A stretch of 64,000 nucleotides of DNA from Gymnothorax reevesii (lineage: Eukaryota; Chordata; Actinopteri; Anguilliformes; Muraenidae), in contig CM056592.1 in assembly GCA_029721435.1 (NCBI GenBank), forward strand, positions 34,731,611 to 34,795,610, read 5' to 3'. Shown here piece after piece: positions 31,177-43,379 of the stretch. Numbering within the stretch: the first letter of the stretch is position 1; every line of letters begins with the position of its first letter. The notes beneath the pieces were generated by a model, which did no database searches, was not told the DNA's origin, and saw only the letters and a list, made by a program, of their open reading frames with translations. The translations under genes and the position numbers were made by a program.

Positions 31177-32008
31177 CGCTTAACAAAAATATAAATGCCC
31201 CATTTGACACATTTAAACTTTAATTAGCATTAAGGGTTTTACAATATATCAAGTCATGCACAATTCATTTTATAATTCAATATGTAACAGATTTCAGCTC
31301 ATTAAAGCAAGATAGTGGCGTATGGTATTCAGGGATGCTCATAGACACGGTTGGGATCACAATGAGGACGACAAGCGTGTAGGTTGGCTTCTCTCAGGCG
31401 GTTCCGGACAGTTTGAGGTGTGATGCGTCTGTTGTGCAGACAAACTGTTCCATCTGCTGTGCGTGTTGCTGGTCTGAGGAGATCACGCAAGTGGAGAAGC
31501 CGGATGTGACGATCTTGCGCTCGTGTGGTCACACGTGGACGACGAGGGTGAGGTCGTTTGCTGTACTGCCAGTCAGTCTAAAACGAACTCTTAAACGCCC
31601 AATTGTCTGATGGCGAACATTCAGCTGAGCAGCAACCGCTCTGGCGGACATTCCTGCCTCCAGCTTTCCTATGGCGCGTTCTCACATGATTTGTGCAATT
31701 TGTGGCATCGTGACTTTCGATGAAAAATTTGACATTTTGGGGTGGCCTTTTATTGTCCCCAGTTTCAGGGAGTGTCTGAGTTCCGTTTACACTGTTTGAG
31801 CAGCATCTGCACGTGCCACACCTGTGTTGTGGGTGGAGTCAATGCATCACTGAGGAGGTGCTCACTGGCAGAGATGAACACAAATGTTGTATACAAATCA
31901 AGACAAATAACCATTTTGCACAATTAAGACATTATCAGCTCATTTAGCGTAACACATTTCATGTTACATTAATAATTTACATGGGGCATTTATAGTTTTG
32001 TTAAGTGT
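31177..32008 (-). mobile_element. Tc1-like DNA transposon (copy G), deleted
   Basis: The ends CGCTTAACAAAAATATAAAT and the complement of TTTATAGTTTTGTTAAGTG are inverted repeats of about 28 bases. The type CACTTAACAAAAATATAAA is, to my knowledge, a recurrent Tc1-like end in fish. The target is TA inside a TA microsatellite. At 0.83 kb only the DNA-binding part of the transposase remains on the minus strand; the catalytic half is deleted. Confidence 0.9.
31329..31715 (-). pseudogene. Tc1-like transposase N-terminal pseudogene (copy G)
   Basis: The minus strand reads ERAIGKLEAGMSARAVAAQL near 31670, RHQTIGRLRVRFRLTGST, then after a frame change the open part at 31329-31532 with LLHLRDLLRPATRTADGTV and RRITPQTVRNRLREANLHA. 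This is the paired helix-turn-helix region of a Tc1-like transposase. The DDE catalytic domain is absent. Confidence 0.88.
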
Positions 32009-32021
32009 GTATGTGTCTATG

Positions 32022-32094
<73 letters not shown>
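32022..32094. repeat. (AT)n microsatellite, right part
   Basis: About 35 AT units just right of copy G, followed by a short TG run. With 31143-31176 it suggests one array split by transposon insertion and then expanded on this side. Confidence 0.95.
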
Positions 32095-32096
<2 letters not shown>

Positions 32097-33367
32097 TGTG
32101 TGTGTGTTTCTATATGTATAAATATGTGAATGTATTTTGTTTTCCGTGCATCAGAGCTTCAGCTGCAGAAACAGGATGTCATGTGACACACATACGTGAA
32201 AAGCACCACACTCATTGGGTGCTGAGCGCTCCTTCATGCAGTTAGCTGGAGTTGCCATGATCCCCGTTTACATTCTCTCTCTTCTTCTCTGATTTCGGAG
32301 GCCTCAGGTGCACCTCGTCTGTCCATCACCTATTTGTAAGGCCGCGTTGTTTTCATCCAATGAAAGTCAGCGAGCTCTTTCGTTTTTTTTTTCCCGATCT
32401 CGCCACCAGAAAGCACGAGTCTCTCATGTCAGATAAACGAAGCTGATCAATAGCGCCGAAGCGCACTCCACCAAGGGGGTGGGGACTGTGCGACGGGTCG
32501 GCCGCGACGCACAGATTGAATTTTATTTCAGAAAGACTGGCTGAGAGGCACTGTCATCCCTCACGCCTTTTATTGTCTTTTCTATTATGTAGTCCATCTC
32601 AGCGGTGTACACTTCATCATACCACCCGAGTATCCACTCTCCCCTTCTTTTCAATTCGCCCGCCGATGACGATTGTATTTCAAAGGCGTAAATGTGTCCT
32701 TCGGTCACGCACCGTCCTTCAATTCCACTGTTCACGTGCCGCCCTGGGTTTTTTTTTTTTTCAAATTTTTTGGGTTTGCCGCTTATAGACCGCAATTACC
32801 GGTGAAGTGTCAGAATTCTGAGAGAAAGAGGCACCCTAAGCTTGAATGCATCATCCTGCAAAATAGAAAATGACAACAATGTTTAACGCTTGGCAGAATT
32901 TGATGGAGATATAAAACAAACCTCCACATTTAGAGACATAGCCATCTGTTCATTGGGCTGGTTTGCACACAGTTTGCACTTTCCACGTTACATGTGCACT
33001 GGTTTTTTTATCCAGTGAGGAGCCACCATTGTTGCTTGGAAACGAGACGGTTGCAACAAAGCGTTGCACTCAGATTTCAACCTTTTATTTTTCCGGGCCT
33101 TTGTAGCTGGTGTTCTGATAGTTGGCATTGCCAGTTGGATGGAGAATGCTAACAACACTGTGACATATTTCAGAGTGTTTTGAAAAATAGGATTATCTTG
33201 GGCATGATGGTGACCGTGATGAGACAGTAATCACTTTCTCCCAGGAGGGCAACTGTGACTCACTCGTGTCCTGACCTGTCGTCATTATTTATTTAGGCTG
33301 ACAGATTGTGTAAGTCAGTATAAGTCTCTCTCTGGCTGTGGGTTTCCCTGGACAAGATAAAATACGA

Positions 33368-33368
<1 letters not shown>
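32095..33368. other. non-coding sequence
   Basis: Unique sequence; 32150-32720 is GC-richer, with the open frames at 32516-32795 opposing each other on the two strands. No domain or splice pattern that I trust. Confidence 0.3.

Positions 33369-33407
<39 letters not shown>
33369..33407. repeat. (TG)n microsatellite
   Basis: Pure TG array of about 19 units. Confidence 0.97.
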
Positions 33408-33408
<1 letters not shown>

Positions 33409-33774
33409 CTTGTTTTGTTATACTTGAGAAAACCAAAACAGTAAAATCTAAAACAATTGACCTTCTATTTAAGCCCCCCCTCAAAAAGCTCAATTCTGGG
33501 CTTAAAGTTAGTTTCAGGTTTAAGGTTATTGGGGTTATGATTAGAACTAGGTCTGCTTTAAAGGTTCGGCATCAGAATTAGGGCGCGGTCACACACTCGC
33601 GGGTACAGGCGAATCACCATCGCCGGATGGGGTGAAGTTTGTATCTTATCGTGCTGAATGTGGACTGAGCAGGATGACACTACAGCCAATGACAGCCAAG
33701 TGAGGTCACACATTTGTTTGCTATTGGCTGAGGATGTAATTTTGCCAGATAAATGTCACCCAAGCTAACCCTTA
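33408..33774. other. unremarkable non-coding sequence
   Basis: No feature recognised apart from a GGTCACACACTCGCGGG-like stretch near 33587 that may belong to an unnamed repeat. Confidence 0.3.
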
Positions 33775-33778
33775 GAGC

Positions 33779-33882
33779 GCTGAAATAAAAAAAAATTTAA
33801 ATCATAAATTAAATTATCTTGTGCTGTTGAAAACCTATCATGTGGCGACTTGTTTAAAAACTTGTATTTAGCGCTCATGTAG
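33779..33882. mobile_element. TTAA-type MITE (CCCTT family), copy 2, shortened
   Basis: CCCTTAGAGCGCTGAAAT... followed by TTGTGCTGTTGAAAACCTAT and GACTTGTTTAAA, then the end TTGTATTTAGCGCTC shared with copy 1. Flanks are CTAA at left and TTAA at 33883. The 104-base length implies a loss in the middle relative to copy 1 (176 bases). Confidence 0.72.
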
Positions 33883-33886
33883 TTAA

Positions 33887-36239
33887 ACTCCATATGAAGA
33901 AAAGATGTGAATTTGCTTTACCACTGGAAGCGACTGTTTTATGCGCTCTTTGGCGGTGACTGGAACTGAACAGGAGGCAAGTATTTGCCAGTATTAATAT
34001 GGCGTAACTCGCATTTAGACTGTAGCTTATGGTAACGTGTTAAATGAAGGTTAAAATTCCAGTCACTTTACAGGACTTGCAGGTTCTGGATTAGATTAGG
34101 ATTAAGGTTAGAGCGAGGTCAGGAAAGGAGTTAAGATCTGGGTTTGGGAAAAGGGAATAGTATTTTGACACTGAAATAATTTTTTGGTCTTTACAAGCAT
34201 AGCAAAACCAAAGTATGAGTTTTTGTCTGTGTTTGCATGCATGGATGTGAGAGTACTTGATCATGCCTGAGTGAGTGTGTACAGTACCCAGAAAAGGCCT
34301 GGGTAACAGTGTGCTGTTGTAGGTCGCATACGAGCCCTCTGAGGTAAAACTTTTAATGCAACATCTGATACTTCTGCTCAGTTCTCCAGCATTCTGAACA
34401 AGATGAACATTTGCAGTGGAAATTTTATCACTGATTAGTTGTGCCGGTCTGCAGTGGTGTTGGCAGATTAGCGTAGCTCTTGGACGACTCTGGGGGCACG
34501 TTTCAGTTTCACCCAGGAGCTGGGTCAGTGCGTAGAGCTCAGTACACAAGACTATATAATACAGACCCAGCGCACAAAGGCAGGAGGAGAAGTCACCAGA
34601 GTTTCTCCTCGAGGCGAAATGAAAAAGCAGACGAGTCAGCGAAAGATGCATAGGACATTTTGTTTCAGTTGTATCATTAAAACGTTATCAATAATTTCTC
34701 TGCAGTGGCACATAAATGGTCTGTGTACACCACTCAGAGTTTTATTTTATAGAGTGATAATTAATTACATTGAAACATCATCGAAGTCAGCTACACTTTT
34801 GTTACAACCACCAGTCTTCACCTGAGACACGACTCAGCTGCCTTTGAGTGGAGTGAGGTATGATGTTCTATGAACATTTTTAGCCTGTCAGTGCTTATTT
34901 TGTATGAGGTCAGCTGAATGATTGAACTTTACGATTAGTTTTTTTCTTAATCGTATGAAATAAATAGGATATGAAATAAAAGGCCGTAACTGCTTTCCAT
35001 TTAAAAAAAAAAACTGTGTCCCATTATTTAGTGCTGATTCATTAAACTGATGCCCTGGCGGTTTGGTCAAGGTGTCAGGTCACTGTTGCAGCAATTAGTG
35101 CAGCCAATTAAAATGCAGTCTATTATTGCATATTGAAGAGGGGCGCTCAAAAGCCAAACAGCACGTGAGGAAAAAAGAAAAAATAAGATAAAAACAAAGT
35201 TCTTGCTAAGAGAAGTAACACTTTGAAAGGTGGTGCTTGATCGTGGCTGGATAACTTACATTGAAAATGCAGTAAGTCGAATTTGCAAACAAAGAAAAAA
35301 TGGTGCTGAATTGATATGGACTGTGAAAGGTCGTTAAAAATAATAAAAACGTGAAAAAAGCCGCATAAAAGAATTGAAATTGCTGCTGGAGGCACTACTG
35401 ACTGGTCAGGGATTTTGTGGGGGATCAAACAGAGAGGAGTCTAACGGCAGAGGTTACCTTATAAAGCACCAGTTTTCCATCACTTTAAGGAGATACTGGC
35501 TCACAAGGATGAAATAAAGGATATGTAATCACATTTTGTGATGTATTCTATAAGAAAATTAATATTTAACTGTGTCTTTCAAATAGTTGACAATAACTAC
35601 AGGGATTGTGGAGATATTCTGATGCCTTTAATAAAATAATTCTGCATGTTAATTTTTTGAGACGTATTTCTTTGCAGGCGTCTACGAACGTCCTTTTTAT
35701 ACGCAAACAATCAAATGGATAATGGACAATGCAAAATTCTGAGGATGTGCCATGAATTGCAGCTTGCTCGTGCACGTTTATAACTTAATCAAAACTTTGT
35801 TTGGTGTTCCTGTAATATTTTCGAGGATGGCAGTGAAAACAAAACGCTCGAACAGCCGTGCAGCATATTTCACGTTTCTTTCACAGGTATTTGGCATTCT
35901 GACCACCTGGTTGCGAGGGGTTTGTGTTCTTTGAAAAATGCGAAATTGAGACGTCGCCCGTGAATGCAGATTAACGTTGCACCGGAATTGTTCAGTCACT
36001 TGTATCGATTCTTTAGAAAAAAAGAGAAAAATCTAATTCATTTCTTTGAAGAGAGTTAAATTAAAAGTGACTTAGCTGCAAAAATAAATAAGGGGATAAA
36101 AAGAGGACGGCAGGAGGACCAAAAATCTAATCCAGCTCAGGCGGAGCTGTCAGGAGGTGTTTTTTTTTTTTTTTTTTGTGCTTCGGCCGGAGAGCTGAAT
36201 TTGAGTGCTCCTGTTTTCGTGTAAGAGTGTGTGTGTTCA
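33887..36239. other. non-coding sequence
   Basis: No gene recognised. The 186-codon open frame at 34091-34651 on the minus strand has no domain, uneven composition and no splice context, so I treat it as chance. 36159-36176 is a poly-T run. Confidence 0.3.
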
Positions 36240-36485
36240 GGTGTTCACACAGATCACCGTGTGCATGCTCGTGTGTGATTTAAGCAGCGGGGGAAAAGGT
36301 GCGAGGTATGTACTTTCCGAACATCCCTGCCAAAAGATGACACATCGCCGGCCATACATCATCTGTGAGCGATTCTCCGGCTGACGTCTATTCATCACTC
36401 CTCCGCCTGTCGGCCTGTTTTTAAAGGCCGTTAAAGTGACATCCATCAGAGCAGGTGCTATTCGCTCTGCGGCGGGCAATTGTAG
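36240..36485. promoter_or_regulatory. candidate regulatory sequence
   Basis: Non-repetitive, even-textured stretch of about 240 bases with GATGACACATCGCCGG, CGTCTATTCATCACTCC and CGTTAAAGTGACATCC, ending sharply at both sides in AT-rich sequence. Texture alone suggests a conserved element. Confidence 0.22.
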
Positions 36486-38022
36486 CCCAGACCAGGGGGG
36501 AAAAGCACCGACGGTATTCTTTTAGCCAGTTCGAATTTTTAACCAATTGTTAAATGAATCCGACAAGAACTACTGTCACTGTGACCTTTACTGTAGCTAT
36601 AAAATAAACAAATTGCAGGGGCCAGGTCATATTTGTTGCTTTTTCCACCCTTGTTCGAGAAATCAAAAAGACGAGAAGTTTATTAACCTAGATGTGATTT
36701 ATGTCTGAGAGCTGTTCAATTTGGAAATGGTATTTTTTTTCAAAGGCAGCTGTGGCATCATTCTTGTGGTATTGCTGTTGCGTTGCTGTTGTTTTTTTTG
36801 TCTGATTCTTTTAAACAGAGGAGAGGAGGGTGAGGGTTATAAATCTGTCGTCTATCGGCATGAATAGTTTCCCTGGGTTTACAGAACTCTGACCTGACGT
36901 TCATATTTTACCTCAGCCATTGCGAAATTATGCAAAAAAAAAAAGATTGGTATGTCACTGAAATTGAAAATTGAGCATAACCTTAACGGAATACAGTTGA
37001 GGCTTTTAGAGCAGCTTTACAAGTCACAACAGACGTTTCCAACCGAAATTAAACTGCTTCAGCGTTCCCTCTAGAAAGCTAAAATGGCAGTCCTTGAACG
37101 CCCCGTGTCAGTGTCCTTCATGCTCACAGCGTCTGTTTTTCAGCGACATTGTGATGAGTCAGAAGTATGTGTCCCATTTCATGCTCTGGGAAGCTGTAAC
37201 CACAGGCTACTGTTTATAACTAACACAATTTCCTCTCCCTTTTCTGTCACTGTTGTCACCGATTTCACTTTTGTGGTCAAACACTGATGGTTGCCGTTGT
37301 ATCACGATTCCTCGATTTGCAGTGTTTGCTGAGCTGATGTCTGGTGGCCCTGTGGTGTATATTTGACCTCAGGTAAAGTGCTATCAAGCAAAGTCTACTG
37401 AGAACTACCATTATACTGAGGCTCGACAATTGTCGTGCGTAGCTCCAAACACTAAAAGGTCCGAAATTAGGTTTTACGGACTCATAGCTGTTAATCTGCC
37501 AAGCTGGGGAAAAAAAATTTACTTTTTTTGTATGAACTGCATATTTTAGAGCCCCGAGTGGGCTGTATTTGGCTTTTTGGGTCATGCATTACTGGCAGAA
37601 CATCAATAGTAATAATATATTTGACCTTAAATTTGTGAAGGTCTAAAAATCCTTGACGATAAAATGCCATTTAATACCGTTTTGTTGAGTAAAATGACTG
37701 GTTTGTCGAGAGTGCATTTTGGATAAACGTTTTTAGGTTTTTTTTTTTGCATTTCGAGGCCCAGCCATTGAGTGCTATAGAGCACCCTGTTAAATAATGC
37801 AGTCGCTGTAGATTGATCTCGCCAATATGCCTAATCTCAGAGGGCACAATTATTTACCCTACATCTTCAGTCAGTAGGAATACTGAATATATGTATGAAT
37901 AGTGAAATACATGTGCACATATATACAACCTCAAATCATGTGATTCCAACTCAATGCATAAAACATGCAAGCACGGCCTGAGAGTTTCATGTTTTGTTTA
38001 ACACACATTAAAATGAGCAAAA
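36486..38022. other. non-coding sequence
   Basis: AT-rich unique sequence. 37084-37287 is an open frame without a domain. No repeat ends recognised. Confidence 0.3.
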
Positions 38023-38026
38023 TTAA

Positions 38027-38147
38027 CCCTTGGAGCACCAAATTTGGCTATTGTTGCTCAATGATATATGATATCAAAATCAAAGCTGTTGAAAACCTAT
38101 CATCTGTTGACTTGTTTAAAAGTGTTCCCGCAACGGAGCGTTTTTAA
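38027..38147 (+). mobile_element. TTAA-type MITE (CCCTT family), copy 3, left of nested element
   Basis: TTAA (38023-38026) then CCCTTGGAGCACC, AATGATATATGATATC and GTTGAAAACCTATCAT, GACTTGTTTAAAAGTG. It ends where the element at 38148 begins. Confidence 0.7.
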
Positions 38148-38789
38148 GGGGTCTTCAGGGTAAATTGTAGAAATAACCATAATAATGTAAAGAAAATAAA
38201 CTAAGAAATAAACATACTCAACATGATATTAACCTCATAAAATGTAGTATTTTGATTGAAATTTACATGGTTGCCATGGAAATGGCACTTTAATGAAAAA
38301 ATCGAAAAATATTTTGTGGCAAAGACATTTCAATAACCCATGGTCAGGTTTTACTCAAATTAGTCTCATATGAGAGGTTAAAGATATTTCTATGAAACAT
38401 TTTTTGTATGGAACATTTCTGAATATTTAATGAGCTCTGTTATGTAACGATAACAAAAATTTCTATCATCAACTTGCTTCATTTTCAAAATTAACCCCCG
38501 AGGGATGCTCCTATCTTGAAATCCTATGTCATTTCATAAATCTCCGACAGATGTGACTTCTGTCCAAGTCAATCAAGTGAATATTAATGATTTTATGACT
38601 GCCCCAAGGTTGAAAATCAGTCAAATTGCGATTTTGCATTTGAAGTCACAAGTAGCAATTGATGCAGAGGAAAGACATAGATTCTTGGTGTTTACCGGCA
38701 TCTCACTGCATTCCTCTATTTATTTTAATTGAAAATCAAAAATATTGAAATTTTTGGAAAAAAAAGGAATTTTTTACCCTGAAGACCCC
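38148..38789. mobile_element. TTAA-flanked GGGG-end element, 642 bases
   Basis: GGGGTCTTCAGGGTAAA at 38148 is the perfect reverse complement of TTTACCCTGAAGACCCC at the right end, with TTAA at 38144-38147 and 38790-38793. The TTAA target and GGG ends fit the Kolobok or piggyBac superfamilies. Interior is AT-rich and non-coding. It lies exactly between two oppositely oriented CCCTT-family fragments. Confidence 0.85.
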
Positions 38790-38793
38790 TTAA

Positions 38794-38880
38794 ACAAGTC
38801 ACCACATGATAGGTTTTCAACAGCACAAGATAATTAGATTTATATTTTTTGAATATTTAATTCAGTGCTTAATGACCAAA
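38794..38880 (-). mobile_element. TTAA-type MITE (CCCTT family), copy 4, right of nested element
   Basis: On the minus strand AAGCACTGAATTAAATATTC, TTATCTTGTGCTGTTGAAAA and ACCTATCATGTGGTGACTTG match copies 2 and 3. It is truncated at the TTAA next to the 38148-38789 element and has lost its CCCTT end. Confidence 0.65.
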
Positions 38881-40479
38881 TTCTGTCTGGCACAGTATAA
38901 TTTTTGATGCCAGAAACACGTGGTTCAGGCAACTGAAAAATCGCAGACATTTAGACATTTTCATTTTGTACTGGTCTCTTAATTACAGAGGAACACAAAA
39001 CTCCATTGAACGACAGTTCTGCTAGCAAAAACTCTTTATTAATGAGGTGACAGAAGAGGCCTGGCACTCTTTTTCAAGCGAACAGAAAGGCCAAAATTGA
39101 TGGCCGGTTGCAACAGTGGTGCGCTGAGGTCGTTTCTCAAGGCAGTTCAGTTCAGGCCTTGAAGTGTCAGGCTCCTGTCGGCTCAGATTTCGGAGAGCCC
39201 TCATGAGACTGCGGTGTCCAAAAGGTTATGACTGAAGACTGGAAAACTTTGCATAACTTGAGAACTCTTGATTTCTAGTGTGGCATGTCAATGATAATGT
39301 AAGAATTAGGCAAAAAAAAGGAGGGAAAAGTAGATTTACTCATGGATCCTTACATCCCTTTGGCTATTGGGCTATGTCTGAAAGCTCTGACCATTCCCAG
39401 CTGATTCTACAAGTCTGGTTGGAACTTTAGTTTGCTGCATAGGCCGGAACAACTCCCAGGTCTGAATCTAAATTTGTACCTCTGGGATGAGGCGGAAACG
39501 GAAGTTTTCAGCATGAATCTCCGTCTGAAAAAACCAGGTGTAATTGAGTGATGCTATCGAGGCGCATGGACCGAAATCCCTAAGGAATGTCTCCGAACAC
39601 CGAGCTGAATCCATACCGTGAAAAATTAAGGTGTGTGAGTGTGTGTGTGTGTGTCTGGTGTCTGTCTGTCTGTGTGTGTCCGTGCTCATGCTTATTCGAG
39701 ATTATTTCTGCAGTATTTTGTGGCTATAGCATACTGCATCCCATCCATTCTCGATCTCTGGGCAGCCCAGGAGATTCCGCTGCATAGAAACATCAGTCCT
39801 CTTGATTAGATCTGAGTTTGTGATTTTTTCATTGGGGCCTCCATCAGTCAGAATTAATTTCCTCCTTCCAGTTGAAATCCCTTTTATTAAGAACTTGGTC
39901 ATTGAATAAGTGGTCTCCACTGCATACGCACTAAACAGATTTAAAACTCTGAGGTATCGAGAAACCTGTTAATCACAAAGTGTATTAGCTTCGTCAGAAT
40001 GGAACAGTAAACAAGCAACTCCCTGCAGTGACTTAAACTCCCTCCAAAAACCTTTAACACACCCATCTTCTGATCAAGAAATTCATTCACAGCAGTGGAC
40101 AGAAAGGGTTCTGATGGTAATACTGTGGATCTTTGCTGTTCTCCATCGTGGTTTCCCTGTCGGGGATGAACCAGAAGAGAGGAGGTTCTGGCTGTAGCCA
40201 AAGCAAGACACTCTTCCAATGGTTTGTCAGCCATTCTAATCCGTCATCTGGAGACGCTGAAAGCTGGAAACCATACAAAAGCCATACAATGCTTATCATT
40301 TCAAAGATTACTTTAGTTCCAGGGTGATTGTTTATGTACAATTTCTGTTCACTGATAATTTATTATGCTGCTTAGTAATCCTTGCTTGTTTGATAATGCA
40401 ATGGTTTGCTAGGCTAGCATGCTAGTTTTTTAGCATGTTATACTTGGCTTGCATTTTATATTCAATACACTTTATTTGG
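38881..40479. other. non-coding sequence
   Basis: 39020-39220 is a more even-textured stretch (AAACTCTTTATTAATGAGG near 39029) that may be regulatory. 39630-39680 is a TG/TCTG simple repeat. No gene recognised; open frames at 39941-40341 on opposite strands lack domains. Confidence 0.28.
39631..39681. repeat. TG/TCTG simple repeat
   Basis: Imperfect TG array passing into TCTG units and back to TG. Confidence 0.93.
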
Positions 40480-41160
40480 TGAAAAAAAGCTCACCAGCCT
40501 GCTGCGTCATCAGCGTTCGCTTGCCTTTCGTCCCTGCGTTATGCCTAAAAGGGAGATCGCCCTAGGTCGCCTTTTACGGGTGCGGGAGAATGGGCGTAAT
40601 GAGCAAAGATTTAGTACCTCGAAAATTATTCAATTAATGCAATAACACGAGGCCTCCCTCGACCTCTGTCTCCCTCCTGCCTCGTTCTTTGTCGTCCTCC
40701 TACATTCTGTCAATAGTCTCGAAAAGTTTTGAAACTTTATTTCTTTCCCATAGTTCATTATTTCTGAAGCTCGTGGTGACATTTATCAGACTACACAGCT
40801 GCTCTATAACTCAGACTGTGATTTTTCACCTAGACAGACTGCATTGTGGCATACAGCCATCATACAGCTAGCCAGCTCCCTGAACCGATAGACAGCGGCA
40901 GTATGTCACTCCCGGGCTTCTTACTCTCCCTCGGTTTTCCCTCAACTCGCCTCGCAGGAAATGAAGGTAACCTGATCACCCGGGGTATGGGAACCAGCTC
41001 AGTTATACCGTTCAGCTTTGATCGTGTATTAGTTGTAACAAGCAACCACAATGAGGCTTCTTTACGCAATCTCTTCTCTGGGTTTTCTGAAAAGCTCATT
41101 AGCGCCATCATGGCTGGCTACCTGTGCCAATCAAGAATACTTGTGAAATGAGTGGTAATA
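40480..41160. promoter_or_regulatory. candidate regulatory sequence
   Basis: 40485-40650 is a compact, even-textured stretch with GCGTCATCAGCG, GGGCGTAATGAGC and ATTATTCAATTAATGCAATAA. The rest to 41160 is unique sequence with domainless open frames on both strands. Confidence 0.25.
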
Positions 41161-42490
41161 TTTATGTAAAAATTTGACCTTGATCATCGTTTTTCTCGCG
41201 AGTAAATGTACTCTCAGTATGTGTTTTTGCCTCGACCGATTGTCTCCCTGTGCATCGATTTACGACGCTGTACTTCGCGGTTCGGTAAATAGTGAACTTT
41301 GATCGAATCAGTGATGGGGACATCACTGCGTCAAACATGCTAAGTGGTCGACTCGGGCTTAGCAGCTGTCCTGTGCAGTTTATATACAGTCTTTGTATTT
41401 GTATTTTGGGTGCAATATGAGGCCCGGGTGCATTCTTCAAGGGATCTGTGGAGAGGCGCAGGCCTAGTCCTGGTTAAACGGTCCCCTGGTGGCTCCTACT
41501 TTTCCAGCTGATTGTCAGAGACCACTTGATGGCCGAGAACACTGCAGAAGAGGTACTCGACAATTCACTCAAGATCTCTCATCTCCCACCATATTAGGCC
41601 CAGGCGATGGCAGGCCTCTCCCAGTTGTTAAATAAATCTATTATTAAAAGAGCTCTTCTAATCTGAGCCTGGAGAGACGAAAGATGATCTTCTGGAGGTG
41701 TTAGAGAGGAGTGCTGGGATGTCTTCGAGATTTGAAGAACGCCGCAGCGGCGAGCCCACTTCTTGATATCGCCTCGTATCGGGCCGTTTGAGCGCTAAGT
41801 GTCTGGACTCGCTGTTCTGCCGCTCAAGAGTACGGATATTAACCAATGGAGATCGGCGAAATGGCAAATCTGTTAATGCTTCAAGTAGAATCGTAAGAGC
41901 CAGTTGAACTGCACAGCACAAAAAGTCTTTCATTTTATCAAGAGCGTCTGTGGCTCTGTCCCGGACCCCAGACATCTTCAGTGATTAAATGTGCAGATAA
42001 CGCCTGAATCCAATCTTCATGAATTACTGATGATTATTTCATAATTAGTAAACGTAATTGCTTAATGAAATATCCATATAAATGGAAACACTGGAAAGTT
42101 ATCTACAGTTTGATGGATGATTGCGATTGAAAGAAAAAATATCATGCATGGTTTATTGGCTAATTATGTGTGTGGCATTATTATTTTTCTTTAAATCATT
42201 TAAAACACTCTGACTGCATTTCCAGCACCACAGACATTATGGATTTTGTGAAATGCATATCTGCATTTCCTGATGATAATGTTGTTATGATTAATCTGGA
42301 AAGAGATATTTTCTTTGATGGAGAAATTACAATCAAATCAACATCACATTATAAAATAATATCTGTTTCACTGAAATTTGATTTTTGTTTAATGAGACGA
42401 GATCAACTTCATCCACTGTGGGTTTTGCCATTAGTCCATCAGTATTCATTTAATACTTCATTGTTTTTGGGTCCTGCATTTCCTTAAGCC
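41161..42490. promoter_or_regulatory. unique sequence with candidate regulatory core
   Basis: 41500-42190 is non-repetitive with a high share of homeodomain-like cores in its second part (TGAATTACTGATGATTATTT near 42018; TAATTAGTAAACGTAATTGC near 42041). Open frames at 41658-41975 (minus) and 42170-42487 (plus) have no domain. Confidence 0.25.
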
Positions 42491-43379
42491 AGATGTGGAT
42501 GACCAGTCGAGTGCTGTCATTAGTAATTAGGTGATCAATCAGTCACACAGTGCTGGCCTTCTTAACACCCCCCCGTACAAATTTGTGAAAAGGTAGTATA
42601 TATTCATTCAGAAACTAACTGCAAGCAGAACTAGAGTAATCAGAAGATGACATATCCCCCCGGCCCCCGCAATCTAATCTCAGAAATCCCAAAATATCAA
42701 ACGGCACCAGTCCAGGGCCTGATTAACAAGCACAAAATATTGAACGATATTCAAGTTCTGCTAACAAAATAATGATGGACAGATAGACGGACAGTCATCC
42801 CGGTGACTACAAAAAAGTCATAAATAACAAAATAAAAAGTGACTACAATCATTTATGTATGGAATTAATTTTGCGACTGCGTTGCCCGCGCCAAATATTA
42901 GTTCTGTATGGCATGGCATCTGCTTAATGCAATGTTTCAATGAGTCCCACATGGTAGCAGTATGAAACATATTGTTTATTTGTCATACTTTTTAGGTAAA
43001 TTTGCCCACACAATTAATTCAGACTCTTTCAGGAATCGTGTGTCGCAATAATTATCTCCAAAAACATGTCAAGGACGGAACATAACTTTTGGAAAATGCA
43101 TCCGCTATGATTGGTATTTATGCATTGGACCAAGAATGCAGCAAAATTCCTCATTGTAAGAAAGTTGATTTGTCTGACTTTTGTCTGACTAATTTCAAGC
43201 ATACACTTGTAACGTCTACACTTTTAAAGTGATTGCAAAGCCATTTTTACCACATTCATTAAAAACAAAGAAATAATTGGGGGAAAATTGCTCATGAGAC
43301 AAGTTAAGTTCATTGTTCATTTTAATCTCTCCGAAAATAGCTTGTGGAGAAACATGACATTTTGAAAGGGTGACATTTT
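42491..43379. other. non-coding sequence
   Basis: AT-rich. GGACAGATAGACGGACAG near 42779 is a short match to the complement of the GTCTGTC runs seen elsewhere. No gene. Confidence 0.3.

Noticed and set aside
34091..34651. 186-codon open frame on the minus strand
   Set aside because: No domain, no repeated support from splice sites, and composition unlike a coding exon. Frames of this length are expected by chance in 64 kb read six ways.
37070..37200. Acceptor-like GTCTGTTTTTCAG followed by a short open stretch
   Set aside because: No donor follows at a plausible distance and the frame has no recognisable content.
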